In this document: piece by piece, positions 1 to 8,320 of the stretch
Layout: the number at the start of each line of letters is the position of its first letter
Numbering within the stretch: the first letter of the stretch is position 1
Assembly (NCBI GenBank): GCA_016714785.1
Contig: JADKCC010000010.1
Coordinates: forward strand, 186,001 to 250,000
Length of the DNA: 64,000 bases
Source: Saprospiraceae bacterium
GTDB taxonomy: Bacteria > Bacteroidota > Bacteroidia > Chitinophagales > Saprospiraceae
Direction: 5' to 3'
Notes under the pieces: generated by a model
Database searches by the model: none
What the model saw: only the letters and a program-made list of their open reading frames with translations
What the model was told of the DNA's origin: nothing
Made by a program: the position numbers and the translations under genes

Positions 1-69
1 ATAAAAATCCATACAATTTTATTTTTGACTTTACTATGTTTGATTAAATTTGTGATTTAAATTTGAATC

Positions 70-945
70 ATGAAGAATTTACTTTTTTGGATAATTACAC
101 TAACTATGATAACCTCTTGTCATGTTTCACAACTGTCAAGGTTTAAGGGTAAGTACAATAGGTTTTTGGATAGTGATGAAAAAGAGGTATTTACAAGTTA
201 CCACACTGTAATTTCTAAGAAACAAGATGGAAGCCATGTTTTTCGTCAGTTTTTTCCTGAAAAGGGACAAATAACCCATTATTTTCAATATGACAAGGGG
301 ACAGGTCAAAAAAATGGTCTGTACAAAGAATGGTATGATGACGGTACACTTGTAGCTGATGGTCAATATAAAGATGGAAAAGAAGCGGGTGAATGGAATA
401 AAGGCAGTAGTAAAGGCATGTACCAAGATGGAAAAAAGGAAGGAGAATGGAAGCAAACAAATAAAAAAGGTAAATTAACAGCTATATATCACTATGTAAA
501 TAACCTAAGAGATGGTGCATTCATTGAGTATGACTCTCTAGGCGCAATATCGAATGAAGGCATCTACAGAGCGGATACCATTTTTTCAGAGACTAGACAA
601 ACGAAAGAAGCAATAGCCAAAGAAGTAATGCCTATGATGGCTTCCTGTATGCAAGAAGATCTGGAAGAAAGGAAAAAATGTACAGATCAAACTATGCTGC
701 AATATATCCATAAAAGTCTAAGATATCCTAAGCAAGCACGAGCGAATGGTGTGTTTGGAAATGCCATTGTACAGTTTGTCATAGACAAAGACGGGAGTAT
801 AGATGATGTCAAAGTGCTGAGAGGCGTCTGTCAGAGTATAAAAGATGAAGTTACCCGAGTAATAACCAATATGCCGCCATGGAATCCAGGATATCAAAAT
901 GAGAAACCTGTGAGAGTTTTGTTTACTTTGGCCTGTATAGTTTAG
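70..945 (+). CDS. Lipoprotein with MORN repeats and TonB C-terminal-like domain
   Basis: The 291-residue product starts with a lipoprotein signal (hydrophobic 4-14, lipobox ITSC with Cys17). Residues about 75-165 hold MORN/YwqK-type repeats (NGLYKEWYDDGTLVADGQY, then DGKEAGEWN and DGKKEGEW). Residues about 205-290 match a TonB C-terminal-like domain (YPKQARANGVFGNAIVQFVID, then PPWNPGYQNEKPVRV). The MORN plus TonB_C pairing is common in Bacteroidota envelope lipoproteins of unknown function, so the protein probably sits lipid-anchored in the periplasm or outer membrane. The start ATG is the only one placing the signal sequence correctly. No operon partner is visible; the next gene is convergent. 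Domain assignment is fairly sure, function is not. Confidence 0.8.
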   Translation: MKNLLFWIITLTMITSCHVSQLSRFKGKYNRFLDSDEKEVFTSYHTVISKKQDGSHVFRQFFPEKGQITHYFQYDKGTGQKNGLYKEWYDDGTLVADGQYKDGKEAGEWNKGSSKGMYQDGKKEGEWKQTNKKGKLTAIYHYVNNLRDGAFIEYDSLGAISNEGIYRADTIFSETRQTKEAIAKEVMPMMASCMQEDLEERKKCTDQTMLQYIHKSLRYPKQARANGVFGNAIVQFVIDKDGSIDDVKVLRGVCQSIKDEVTRVITNMPPWNPGYQNEKPVRVLFTLACIV

Positions 946-965
946 ATTGATGCGAAGAGAAACCC

Positions 966-2454
966 TCACACCTTCCTCCCCAACCATTTAATTATATCCA
1001 AATAAAGCATAGACCGCTGCTCGAAGATATCTTGCTCTAGGGCTTGTAGATCGTGGTAAAACTGCTGAATGAATTTCTTGCGGTCGCTGATGGGTAGCTT
1101 CACTACCTTGCGGAAAAATGCTAGGGTCTTGATCTGAAGCGTATTGGTCTCGTGCATTTTGTCAAAAAACTGTTTGGCACCTTTTACTAGGTAGTCCATG
1201 ATTTCGTAGTTGCCAGCATCGTAGTGCGCCATGAGGAACATGAGTTGGCTGTAGCCTTGGATGTCTTCGCGGAGGGAACCTACTTCCATGTTGAATATCT
1301 GATTGAGATACTTGATGGCTGTGGAATTGTCGCCTGCCATGAGGTGCATCCATGCGATTTTGAAGTAGAAAACTAAGGCACGGTGAGCATCGAGTTTGTA
1401 CTTGTATTTTTGTAGGCGTTTTAAGGTAGATGGGATCACTTGAGTCCTTCGCTGTACTGCTCAGATAGGAAGATTTGTTAAGACGTCCATAGTGCACGTA
1501 TAGGAATGAAATTATCTGTGAGTTATTATTGAACTGTCCGTATCGCTCGTTGCGGAAGTCTTCGAGTTCGTCGAGGTACTTGGTGTATTTTTCGGTATAT
1601 TTGAGATTGTACGCACACGTGAGTATGTAGTGATAGCCACGCATGTAGAGATCGGGATCTTCATTGATCAGTTCCGGCGACTCGTTAAATAGGGCTACCC
1701 AATGTTCGGCATTGATGAGACAATTCTCGAAGTCTAACACGATGTAGTAGTACCATACGAGCGACTGGTAGAGATATATTTTTTCGTAATAAGATAAGGT
1801 CGTATCTTGATTATAATCTCGTACCCAAGCATATTCTGTGGTAAAGGCATCGAGTTCTTCCTGATTTTTGACGTGGCCATTTTTGATGTAATGACTATGG
1901 AGGAGGATACGGATATTGGATAGTTTGGTGACGCCTTCTATGGTTTTTATTTTAGCGACACTTTTTCTATGAGATCGGGTACCATGTCTGTACCACTACG
2001 GGTAATGTGTCGCGATTCTATATTTTTTTCTGTCTCTAGGATGGCGAGTGACAGGAGATCATTATTGGACTTTTCGGCGAGCGCTTTGGCTTTATCTAGG
2101 ATTTTTAGACTTTGGATATAGAGTCCTTTTCCATAAAGGATATCTACGTAATCGAGGTATTCGCGTACTTGGATGTCGGTCTTTTTTTATGTGAATCATA
2201 CGGAGACTGACCATGAGTTGTTTGTACAGGTGGCGTTTGAGATTAGAATATTGGGTTTTATCGACGTCTTTGAGTTTGGCTAAGATTTGGTTTTCGTCGA
2301 GCACTTTTTGTTTATCGAGCAATTCGAATAGGTGGATATATTTCAATGTATCAGCATCCTGAATTCTGGTAGAATAAAAGGTGAAATTTCGTTTTTCTGC
2401 TTTGGTGAGCGATTTTACGAGATTAAAGAGCTGATCCGATTGCGATATGGGCAT
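966..2454 (-). pseudogene. Multiply frameshifted helical protein of Saprospiraceae type
   Basis: Three minus-strand reading frames join into one protein of about 495 residues. It starts MPISQSDQLFNLVKSLTKAEKR at 2454 and ends WLGRKV before TGA at 966. The first shift is at the seven-T run 2182-2188, after which the frame reads TDIQVREYLDYVDILYGKGL. The second is near 1950-1965 (an in-frame stop follows VPDLIEKVSLK, while another frame continues AKIKTIEGVTKLSNIRILL). The third, possibly double, is near 1440-1455. All pieces are helix-rich, tetratricopeptide-like and colinear. I recall similar unnamed proteins in Saprospiraceae but no function. It is either a decaying gene or one with several sequencing indels. 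Confidence 0.75.
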
Positions 2455-2725
2455 AAGTGGTTGATTTCGATCTTAATGGTTTGCTAAACAAAATTTTATT
2501 TTATCAAGTTCAATAGAACATGACTTCAAATTGTATAAAACCAACATTTGTGATGTAAATGTAATATTTTATTTCTTATTGAAGTGAATCAGGTTCAAAA
2601 ATCAAAAAGATTGGTGATAGACTTGTAAAAATCTAGTGCTTTATCAAGGACTATCTTCTTCCGCTACTTACCAAAAGAAAATTTATGGTTCATTTTTAAT
2701 TCGTCAAAGAATTACTGAACTTAGA

Positions 2726-4312
2726 TTAAAGTTGTATATTTTTACTTTTTGGGATTATTACTGCATATGACCATTGTTTGGATGTTTTTTCCCCAGGTTT
2801 TAGAATTGCATTCCATGTGATGATTCCTGTTTCTTTGTTTAAAACGCCTCCGGAAGATTCCAAAAGTTCTACTTCCATATCTTTATCTGTAGAAATTGGG
2901 ATTCTTTCTTGTATTTCTATTTTGATTTCATAAGATTTGTTATTTCTTATAGTAAACTCTTTTGTTTCTGTTAACTCCTTTTTGCTGGATAGCGTTAGAT
3001 TCTTTTTAAAGGATTTTATCTTTTTTGTTTCACACAAAATAGCAATATCTTGCCCTAAAGAAATCTGCAAAGTATCTTCAGATGTTGATGCATTGAGAAA
3101 GGTTGTGCCTGTATAAGTGTTTTCAAAATAAATTTTTACTTCACCTGAAGTTAGGTTATATTTATTCCAATCTATGAGACCAGCTTTAAGAAATACTCTG
3201 TTGTTCATGCTCGGGACACAATAGTACTGCAAATGAGAATTTATGGTATCTGTTTTCAAAGTGATTTCTTTTCCTTTATCTACACTTTCTATTGAGACTA
3301 AATAAGGTATATTAAATTGGGTATAAGTGATGTTTTCCCTAATTGTTGGATCAAGATCTTGTATTGTCCTAACATTGGATTGATCTTTTACTCTAACTCC
3401 ATCAAGAAAATAAACGTTCTCATTCGATCGAGAACCTCTTACGGAAATCTCATTTCCTAAAGGTTGAATTTGTTGAATGTATTGAAGAAACCATGGCGAT
3501 AATACTGGAGCATTAAAGCTTCGTCTAGGATCACCCGTAGCCAAGGCCAAACTTATATTTTCCCAAAGCTCACCAGTATTTTGAGATATCATTGCAGTGT
3601 TATCTAATAGTATAGGCTGGTTCAACTGACTGAGCCGAAATGCATAAGAAGAGCTCCAATTTGCCCTATAGTCTAGGTAGCTAATTGTTACTTCAAAACT
3701 ACCAATTTGGTCTGAAAAAGCATCTACTGATAATACTAATGGGCTTTGTTTTTTAAAATGCGAATTGATATTATTTTGTATCGTTTGTATTTCAGTATCC
3801 AAACTATCCGACTTTTTAGTCAAACTAAACACCTTTTCTCTGACAGCTAGCAATCTAGAGCGATATAAGTCTGCCATTTTAGATAAAGATTCGGCATTAA
3901 CTCCATTTTGAGAAGTATTTAAGATTTTGTTACCAATAATCAAGGATTCTTCGTCTTTGTACGTAGCTAATATGATTTCATTAAGATCTTTTATATTTCT
4001 TATTTCAGAGATTCTTCTTTCCTGAGATTTAGTAAAATCGTCTTTAATGGTCTCATCCTTTCTTTTTCCTGATACAGATTTGACTTGGATAGCATTGGGT
4101 AATTTGACTGAAATGGTATTTTGGTCCACGTCTGGTATTCCGTAAAACATAAAATTATTACTTCCTTTTACCACATTGACTTGTGCAGTTCGGGTGATTT
4201 GAGCACCGTTTCTGAAAACAATAACGGACTTTACCTTGGTCTCAATATTTGGAAATGCCGTGTTTATCGAGGCAAAAAAGAAAATTAAAGAGATAAAAAA
4301 GTACTTCATCAT
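2726..4312 (-). CDS. DUF4139 (mucoidy-inhibitor-A-like) secreted protein
   Basis: 528 residues with an N-terminal signal peptide (about 1-21). Residues about 24-120 match the DUF4140 N-terminal region (VKSVIVFRNGAQITRTAQV). The remainder, from about 200 to the end, matches DUF4139 (SYLDYRANWSSSYAFRLSQ; NTGELWENISLALATGDP; a C-terminal WNAILKPGEK with a final basic strand). The family is widespread, includes the so-called mucoidy inhibitor A group, and has no settled biochemical role. Residues about 289-308 (EISVRGSRSNENVYFLDGVR) look like the plug motif of TonB-dependent receptors, discussed in the findings. Two adjacent ATGs are possible starts; the first is used. It appears monocistronic. 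Confidence 0.85.
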   Translation of the reverse strand: MMKYFFISLIFFFASINTAFPNIETKVKSVIVFRNGAQITRTAQVNVVKGSNNFMFYGIPDVDQNTISVKLPNAIQVKSVSGKRKDETIKDDFTKSQERRISEIRNIKDLNEIILATYKDEESLIIGNKILNTSQNGVNAESLSKMADLYRSRLLAVREKVFSLTKKSDSLDTEIQTIQNNINSHFKKQSPLVLSVDAFSDQIGSFEVTISYLDYRANWSSSYAFRLSQLNQPILLDNTAMISQNTGELWENISLALATGDPRRSFNAPVLSPWFLQYIQQIQPLGNEISVRGSRSNENVYFLDGVRVKDQSNVRTIQDLDPTIRENITYTQFNIPYLVSIESVDKGKEITLKTDTINSHLQYYCVPSMNNRVFLKAGLIDWNKYNLTSGEVKIYFENTYTGTTFLNASTSEDTLQISLGQDIAILCETKKIKSFKKNLTLSSKKELTETKEFTIRNNKSYEIKIEIQERIPISTDKDMEVELLESSGGVLNKETGIITWNAILKPGEKTSKQWSYAVIIPKSKNIQL

Positions 4313-4429
4313 TTTTCCTATTTTAGTGATTATACCTTTACAACGAATTTTAAAATAGAAAAATTTTTGATTTGACTATAAAAAGCATGATGAGTCACGA
4401 AGGAGACATTAAAGCTGTTAAAACCAAGT

Positions 4430-4815
4430 TTATATCAATTGCATCTTGGCAACTTTAGGGTCCACTATAGCTACATCATGCTCAAAATCAAGTTTTATTC
4501 TCCATTTTTGCATTGTTGCAGCTCCTATAATAGCTTCTTCACTCAATCCTGGGATAACCAAAAACTCATCAGAAAGCAGCACATCATCCATGTAAAAATC
4601 TAAGTTAACCCTTGATTTACTTCTTATATAATGTCCTTTGCAGCAGTCCCAATCATCCTTGTTCTACCTAAAGCTACGGGAACTTCTAAATTTTCTAAAG
4701 CGATTGGATGAATGCACGACAAATTGGCCTCTGAGTCATACAAGGCATATAAATATTTTTCGCCTTGAGAACCTGCAAACAATAAAGGTGATTTTATGAT
4801 GGACCTAATAAATAG
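4430..4815 (-). pseudogene. Retropepsin-like aspartic protease remnant
   Basis: The minus strand reads LLFAGSQGEKYLYALYDSEA, then LGRTRMIGTAAKDII before a stop. In another frame it continues SRVNLDFYMDDVLLSDEFLV and EEAIIGAATMQKWRIKLDF, ending KVAKMQLI and TAA at 4430. This is the pattern of short retropepsin-like aspartyl proteases seen next to DNA-binding or toxin-like genes (YDSEAN in place of the usual D-T/S-G active site, then the GA..M..W core). One frameshift lies near 4605-4635 and no start codon is visible upstream before a stop at about 4817. The canonical D-S/T-G triad is altered to DSE, so activity is doubtful even if the frame were intact. Confidence 0.6.
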
Positions 4816-4910
4816 AATTTATGACTAAACGTCAAATCAAAGTTAAAAGTTTCGACTTTGACACTTTGATTAAGGAGTTTGAGTATTTAATTGTTTTTTA
4901 GGTAAAATTA

Positions 4911-5132
4911 TTACGCTTTTATAAATTTATAGGAGTACGTCTTATTATCACTAAACAAAACTAAAAAGTACATTCCTTTATTCAAAGGCTCTGTGTTTAT
5001 TTGAAATGCACCACCATTGTGATCTTCCTCAAAAGCAATCTACTTAGTTGATCTCGTATTTCACATCCGTAATTTTACTTTCTCCATCCATTCTTTTACT
5101 TCCAAATGATCAATGGTTGGGTTTGATAGATT
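4911..5132 (-). pseudogene. Out-of-frame T9SS sorting tail of the adjacent serine hydrolase
   Basis: Immediately after the stop of the serine hydrolase, the minus strand still encodes a recognisable type A T9SS sorting domain: NLSNPTIDHLEV, then, in a further frame, GAFQINTEPLNKGMYFLVLF and a basic ending KFIKA before TAA at 4911. At least two shifts or stops separate it from the hydrolase frame. The hydrolase therefore once had a C-terminal sorting tail that is now untranslated, or the sequence carries indels here. Confidence 0.65.
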
Positions 5133-6221
5133 TTAAAACTCAGGGTTGATACTTTCAAATGGATCTGTAGATGATGAAACACAAGATAAATCATTGATAT
5201 ATTTCCAGATATCATCATTAAACAAAAATGGGACTTCTGCGCTATCGGGATTTTCGCCAATGCGTATCCATACCATATTTTGTGAAGGGATTACGTTGAT
5301 AAATTGACCATTTTTACCCAAAGCTGAAAACATATCTTTCGGAGCATTTGGTTGAACATTTCCAGGGATTTTTATTTGAGCTCCTGGTACCATATAGCTA
5401 TTTTTTCCATTTAGCCACCATAAATACCCATAGGATTCATTGATGGATTGAGACGGAGTTACCATGTCTTGGTAGTATTGCTGATCGGACAGCACAGGAG
5501 TGCCATTCCAGTTTCCTTTATTTAGTATCATTAGCCCAAATCTAGCCATACTTCTTGCTGTACTGAAATAGACATTATTGTAGTCTTGGTAGATAAATAA
5601 TCCATCCATGCCCGTGATAGATTTTATTTTCTGATTGTTATATTGATTAATAGATTTGTTTGTAGCTTTTTCTAAAACACCATCAAGTAATGTGTAAGGT
5701 CCATTGTGATAAGCCCATCTTGTGCCAGCATCTGCTTTGAATTTTAAGCATGTATTTAGGGTACAATATGGGTCTCCTGTGCCATCATCGAGACCAGATG
5801 TCATTGTCAGTTGATGTCTTATGGTGATTTTATCTTCTTGATTAGGTGTGCATGAAGTCCATCCTTTCCCAAGGTATTTGGATGTCTGATCTGACAATTT
5901 CAAAAGGTTTTCTTGTTGTGCTATACCTACTAGCGTTGCTGTCAATGTTTTGCCTGCAGATGCCCAATACCAGTTTGAGGTAGGGGAGTGGCCATTTAAG
6001 TATTTCTCAAGCACTATTTTTCCATCTTTCAGTAAAATAAAGGCTTTAGTACTGTTAGCTGCTAAAAATTGATACAAACTGTCAATCTTTTTTTGACACC
6101 AACCTAATGTTGATGGATCAGTAGTTGCCCATGTATTGGTATTATTGGGAGGGAAGTACAATTGTGCAGACATATTGATACTCAAGCTAAACATAATAAG
6201 AGCCAGCAAAGATGGTTTCAT
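5133..6221 (-). CDS. Secreted serine hydrolase, beta-lactamase (class C) family
   Basis: 362 residues with a signal peptide (1-19, cleavage near SAQ). The class C beta-lactamase/PBP4-like fold is shown by the S-x-x-K motif (Ser88-Ala-Gly-Lys91 in WASAGKTLTATLVG), the Y-x-N-type motif (Tyr171-His-Asn173 in RWAYHNGPYTLLDG) and a C-terminal glycine motif region (SALGKNGQFINVIP). Such proteins are usually esterases, peptidases or D-aminopeptidases rather than true lactamases. The C-terminus stops at NPEF, just where a T9SS sorting tail should begin; that tail is present but out of frame at 4911-5132. If the shift is real, the protein would be released or retained in the periplasm instead of being sorted to the surface. 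Confidence 0.88.
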   Translation of the reverse strand: MKPSLLALIMFSLSINMSAQLYFPPNNTNTWATTDPSTLGWCQKKIDSLYQFLAANSTKAFILLKDGKIVLEKYLNGHSPTSNWYWASAGKTLTATLVGIAQQENLLKLSDQTSKYLGKGWTSCTPNQEDKITIRHQLTMTSGLDDGTGDPYCTLNTCLKFKADAGTRWAYHNGPYTLLDGVLEKATNKSINQYNNQKIKSITGMDGLFIYQDYNNVYFSTARSMARFGLMILNKGNWNGTPVLSDQQYYQDMVTPSQSINESYGYLWWLNGKNSYMVPGAQIKIPGNVQPNAPKDMFSALGKNGQFINVIPSQNMVWIRIGENPDSAEVPFLFNDDIWKYINDLSCVSSSTDPFESINPEF

Positions 6222-6356
6222 TGTATTAAAAAAATTGTTGATTACAATAAGACTAAATTTTAAGTTAAAAGTTTAAAATAATGACATAATTAGCTTCTGA
6301 ACCTTAAAACTGGATATACAATTAAGGATACTACTTCTAAATACTACCCCCGATCG

Positions 6357-6555
6357 TCGCAGTTTGCAACTGCGATGTACTATTTTATGAATCTTTACCC
6401 CGTAGGATTAATATCCAACGGGGTAAATTCAATATGCACCACACTTAAAAATAAAGCTAAAATCATTTGATGCTAAGTTTTGTGCTTTAATGTATCAATT
6501 TTAGTCGTGTCGAATTGCAAATTCTTAAAAATAGGATCGAAGTTGCAAACTTCGA
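6357..6555. repeat. Three REP-like palindromes
   Basis: Three perfect inverted repeats sit in the gap downstream of the divergent genes. At 6357-6375 the arms TCGCAGTT and AACTGCGA flank TGC. At 6394-6427 the arms TTTACCCCGT and ACGGGGTAAA are separated by 14 nt. At 6537-6555 the arms TCGAAGTT and AACTTCGA flank GCA. The first and third share the form (arm)TT-TGC/GCA-AA(arm) and look like one family. REP-type palindromes of this style are frequent between genes in Bacteroidota; no associated transposase is in the window. Confidence 0.6.
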
Positions 6556-6623
6556 CCATCGTCTCCGAGTTTGGCGGTGGTAGTGCATTTTGGGACGGCA
6601 GACTTCGGCCATCGAGGATAATG

Positions 6624-7053
6624 GACGTTCGAAAAGAGCTTTCGGACATCGAAAAAGAGCTTTTGGACATCGAAAAAGAGCTTTTGGACATTCAAAAAGA
6701 GCTTTTGGACATTCAAAAAGAGCTTTTGACATTGAAAAAGAGCTTTTGACATCGAAAAGAGCTTTCTGGACATCGAAAAGAGCTTTGACATCGAAAAAGA
6801 GCTTCGACCGAAAAGAGCTGGACATCGAAAAAGAGCTTTCGAACATTCAAAAAGAGCTTTTGGACATTCAAAAAGAGCTTTCAAACATTCGAAAAGAGCT
6901 TTCGGACATCGAAAAAGAGCTTTCGAACATTCGAAAAGAGCTTTTGGACATCGAAAAAGAGCTTTTGGACATCAAAAAAGAGCTTTTGGACATTCAAAAA
7001 AGAGCTTTCGAACATTCGAAAAGAGCTTTCGGACATCGAAAAAGAGCTTTTGG
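6624..7053. repeat. 21-bp minisatellite, about 21 units
   Basis: About 21 tandem copies of a unit close to GACATCGAAAAAGAGCTTTTG, with GACATC/GACATT/AACATT and TTG/TCG variants. Units 2-5 and 11-18 keep exact 21-bp spacing, so one frame reads the heptad DIEKELL, a coiled-coil pattern. Units 6-10 are shortened by 1-5 bases, which destroys a continuous frame, and both strands show open frames only because the unit lacks stops. I therefore treat it as a DNA repeat, not a gene. There are no unique spacers, so it is not CRISPR. Confidence 0.85.
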
Positions 7054-7080
7054 ACAAGGGAGTGTGGGAGTGTAAAATAC

Positions 7081-7393
7081 CTGTTACAACTCTTGAATCA
7101 AATTACGTGATGACGAAATTAAGTTCAACACCCTTGAATCAAGTAACGTGGTCGTGAAATCAAGTTACGTGATTACCGAATCGAGTTTTACAACTCTTTA
7201 ATCAAATTACGTGACGCAATCATGTTCTAAAACAGTTGGATCAAATATTCTTATGACAAAATCAAGTTCAGCATATGTTGAATCAAATTACGTAATCAGC
7301 GAATTAAATGTTGTAACTTTTGAATCAAATTACGTGATGACGAAATCAAGTTATACATCTTTTGAATCTTATTACGCGATTGTTAGGATGATA
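7081..7393. repeat. Degenerate tandem repeat, TTGAATCAAATTACGTGATG type
   Basis: Roughly eight degenerate units alternating (C/T)TTGAATCAAATTACGTGA and TGACGAAATCAAGTT(CA), with spacing of about 30-45 bp. The array begins 28 bp after the 21-bp minisatellite and is not continuously open in any frame. The related string CTTGAATCAAATT also begins the dispersed repeats at 53133 and 60106. Confidence 0.7.
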
Positions 7394-7435
7394 TAAACTG
7401 AACTGAAAGTATGTGAGGAAGGCACTAGCATCGAG

Positions 7436-7628
7436 ATGAATATTAGTTACATCCGAGTGAATGTTTGTAACATCGGGATGGATGTTAGTTTTATCCGAGT
7501 GAATAACATCCGAGTAAATGTTACTAACATCGGGATGAATATTAGTTTCATCCGAGTAAATATTAGTTACACCGTAGTGAATGTTATAAACATTGGGATC
7601 TTATATCATATCGCCCTTTCAGGGCTGG
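7436..7628. repeat. Degenerate tandem repeat, ACATCGGGATGAATATTAGT type
   Basis: Five or six units of the form GTGAATGTTAGTAACATCGGGATGAATATTAGT(T/TT)(A)CATCCGA, each about 36-45 bp. The array is followed at 7606-7628 by ATATCGCCCTTTCAGGGCT, a small palindromic element. A single diverged copy of the same unit occurs at 53640-53700, and the trailing element has a relative at 54080-54098. Non-coding. Confidence 0.7.
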
Positions 7629-7763
7629 TATGTATCTAGAAATAACATTGATAGGCTTAAATTATAAGTAAGTTTATTTACGTACTGTTACATCAACTAT
7701 TCACTTTCATTATAAAACTTGACTGTATAGCCGAGTTAAAATATCAGTTGTTAAGCAAAGGTT

Positions 7764-8162
7764 TTACTGATTATTACTCAGTTTTTTCGCAAAACTTAAT
7801 CTACCTAATCTATGATTGAACAAATGTGCAGTTGCTACCAGTAAACCACCAGCAACACTAAATAAAAGCATCCAACCATGGTGCTCGATCATACCCGTGA
7901 ATAAAAATATAAAGCCTAACATAGCTAGGGCTAAGGGTGTGAAGTTTCTATGTTTTTTAATGAAATCTCCTAATAATGAATAAGTTGCTATCACAATACC
8001 AGTACCAATAACGACCCAATCAATTAAATGATTGTGTAGCCAAGTTGAAGTACTTAGTAAACCCATTGAAATCATAACTGGTACGGCAGAACAATGGATA
8101 GCACAAAGCATGGAAGTAAAAAAGCCAGCGGTATCAGGATTAAGATTAAATATTGATTTCAT
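7764..8162 (-). CDS. MerC-domain membrane protein
   Basis: With the start at 8162 (MKSIFNLNPDTAGFFTSML), the product has 132 residues and four hydrophobic segments, matching the MerC domain family. The Cys-x-x-His-Cys of LCAIHCSAVP lies in the first segment, the position of the metal-binding pair in MerC. Chromosomal MerC-like proteins in Bacteroidota are often linked to zinc or other metal handling rather than mercury. The longer frame to 8225 is rejected because it would overlap the promoter and operator. The upstream palindrome (8209-8225) and TATCTTTG box suggest control by a metalloregulator. Inner-membrane location. Confidence 0.8.
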   Translation of the reverse strand: MKSIFNLNPDTAGFFTSMLCAIHCSAVPVMISMGLLSTSTWLHNHLIDWVVIGTGIVIATYSLLGDFIKKHRNFTPLALAMLGFIFLFTGMIEHHGWMLLFSVAGGLLVATAHLFNHRLGRLSFAKKLSNNQ

Positions 8163-8183
8163 AAAAAAACTAATTTTAAGGCA

Positions 8184-8191
8184 CAAAGATA
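8184..8191 (-). promoter_or_regulatory. Promoter -7 element of the merC-like gene
   Basis: The minus strand reads TATCTTTG, an exact TAnnTTTG Bacteroidota -7 element. A TTG sits 20 nt upstream (8212-8214) as a -33 candidate, and the gene starts about 22 nt downstream. The -33 triplet lies inside the palindrome 8209-8225. Confidence 0.6.
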
Positions 8192-8208
8192 ATACGTTAA
8201 CATCATAT

Positions 8209-8225
8209 ATGCAATAGTGTTGCAT
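8209..8225. promoter_or_regulatory. Candidate metalloregulator operator
   Basis: Perfect palindrome ATGCAA-TAGTG-TTGCAT with 6-bp arms. It overlaps the -33 region of the merC-like promoter and lies in the intergenic region shared with fabG. A Fur/Zur-type repressor is plausible from the gene's family, but this is inference. Confidence 0.5.
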
Positions 8226-8296
8226 TTAAGTAATTAAAATTATAGAAAATTATTAAAATTTATTCATTAAAAGTATATCCATCATATTAAAAGAAT

Positions 8297-8304
8297 ATTT
8301 TTGC
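8297..8304 (+). promoter_or_regulatory. Promoter -7 element of fabG
   Basis: TATTTTTG, an exact TAnnTTTG match ending 16 nt before the fabG ATG. No clear -33 TTTG is seen. Confidence 0.5.
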
Positions 8305-8320
8305 ATCAAAATATAACAAT

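Noticed and set aside
5133..6221. True beta-lactamase resistance gene
   Set aside because: S-x-x-K and Y-x-N alone define the wider serine hydrolase family; nothing shows beta-lactam specificity.
6473..7075. Overlapping open frames of 60-160 residues on both strands
   Set aside because: They are the translation of the 21-bp minisatellite, which contains no stop codon; frames change within the array and no start signal or family is present.
6624..7628. Possible CRISPR array
   Set aside because: Units are contiguous or degenerate with no unique spacers of constant length, and no cas genes are present.
8163..8225. Longer start for the MerC-like gene
   Set aside because: The extension encodes an unlikely leader and overlaps the TATCTTTG promoter box and the palindrome.
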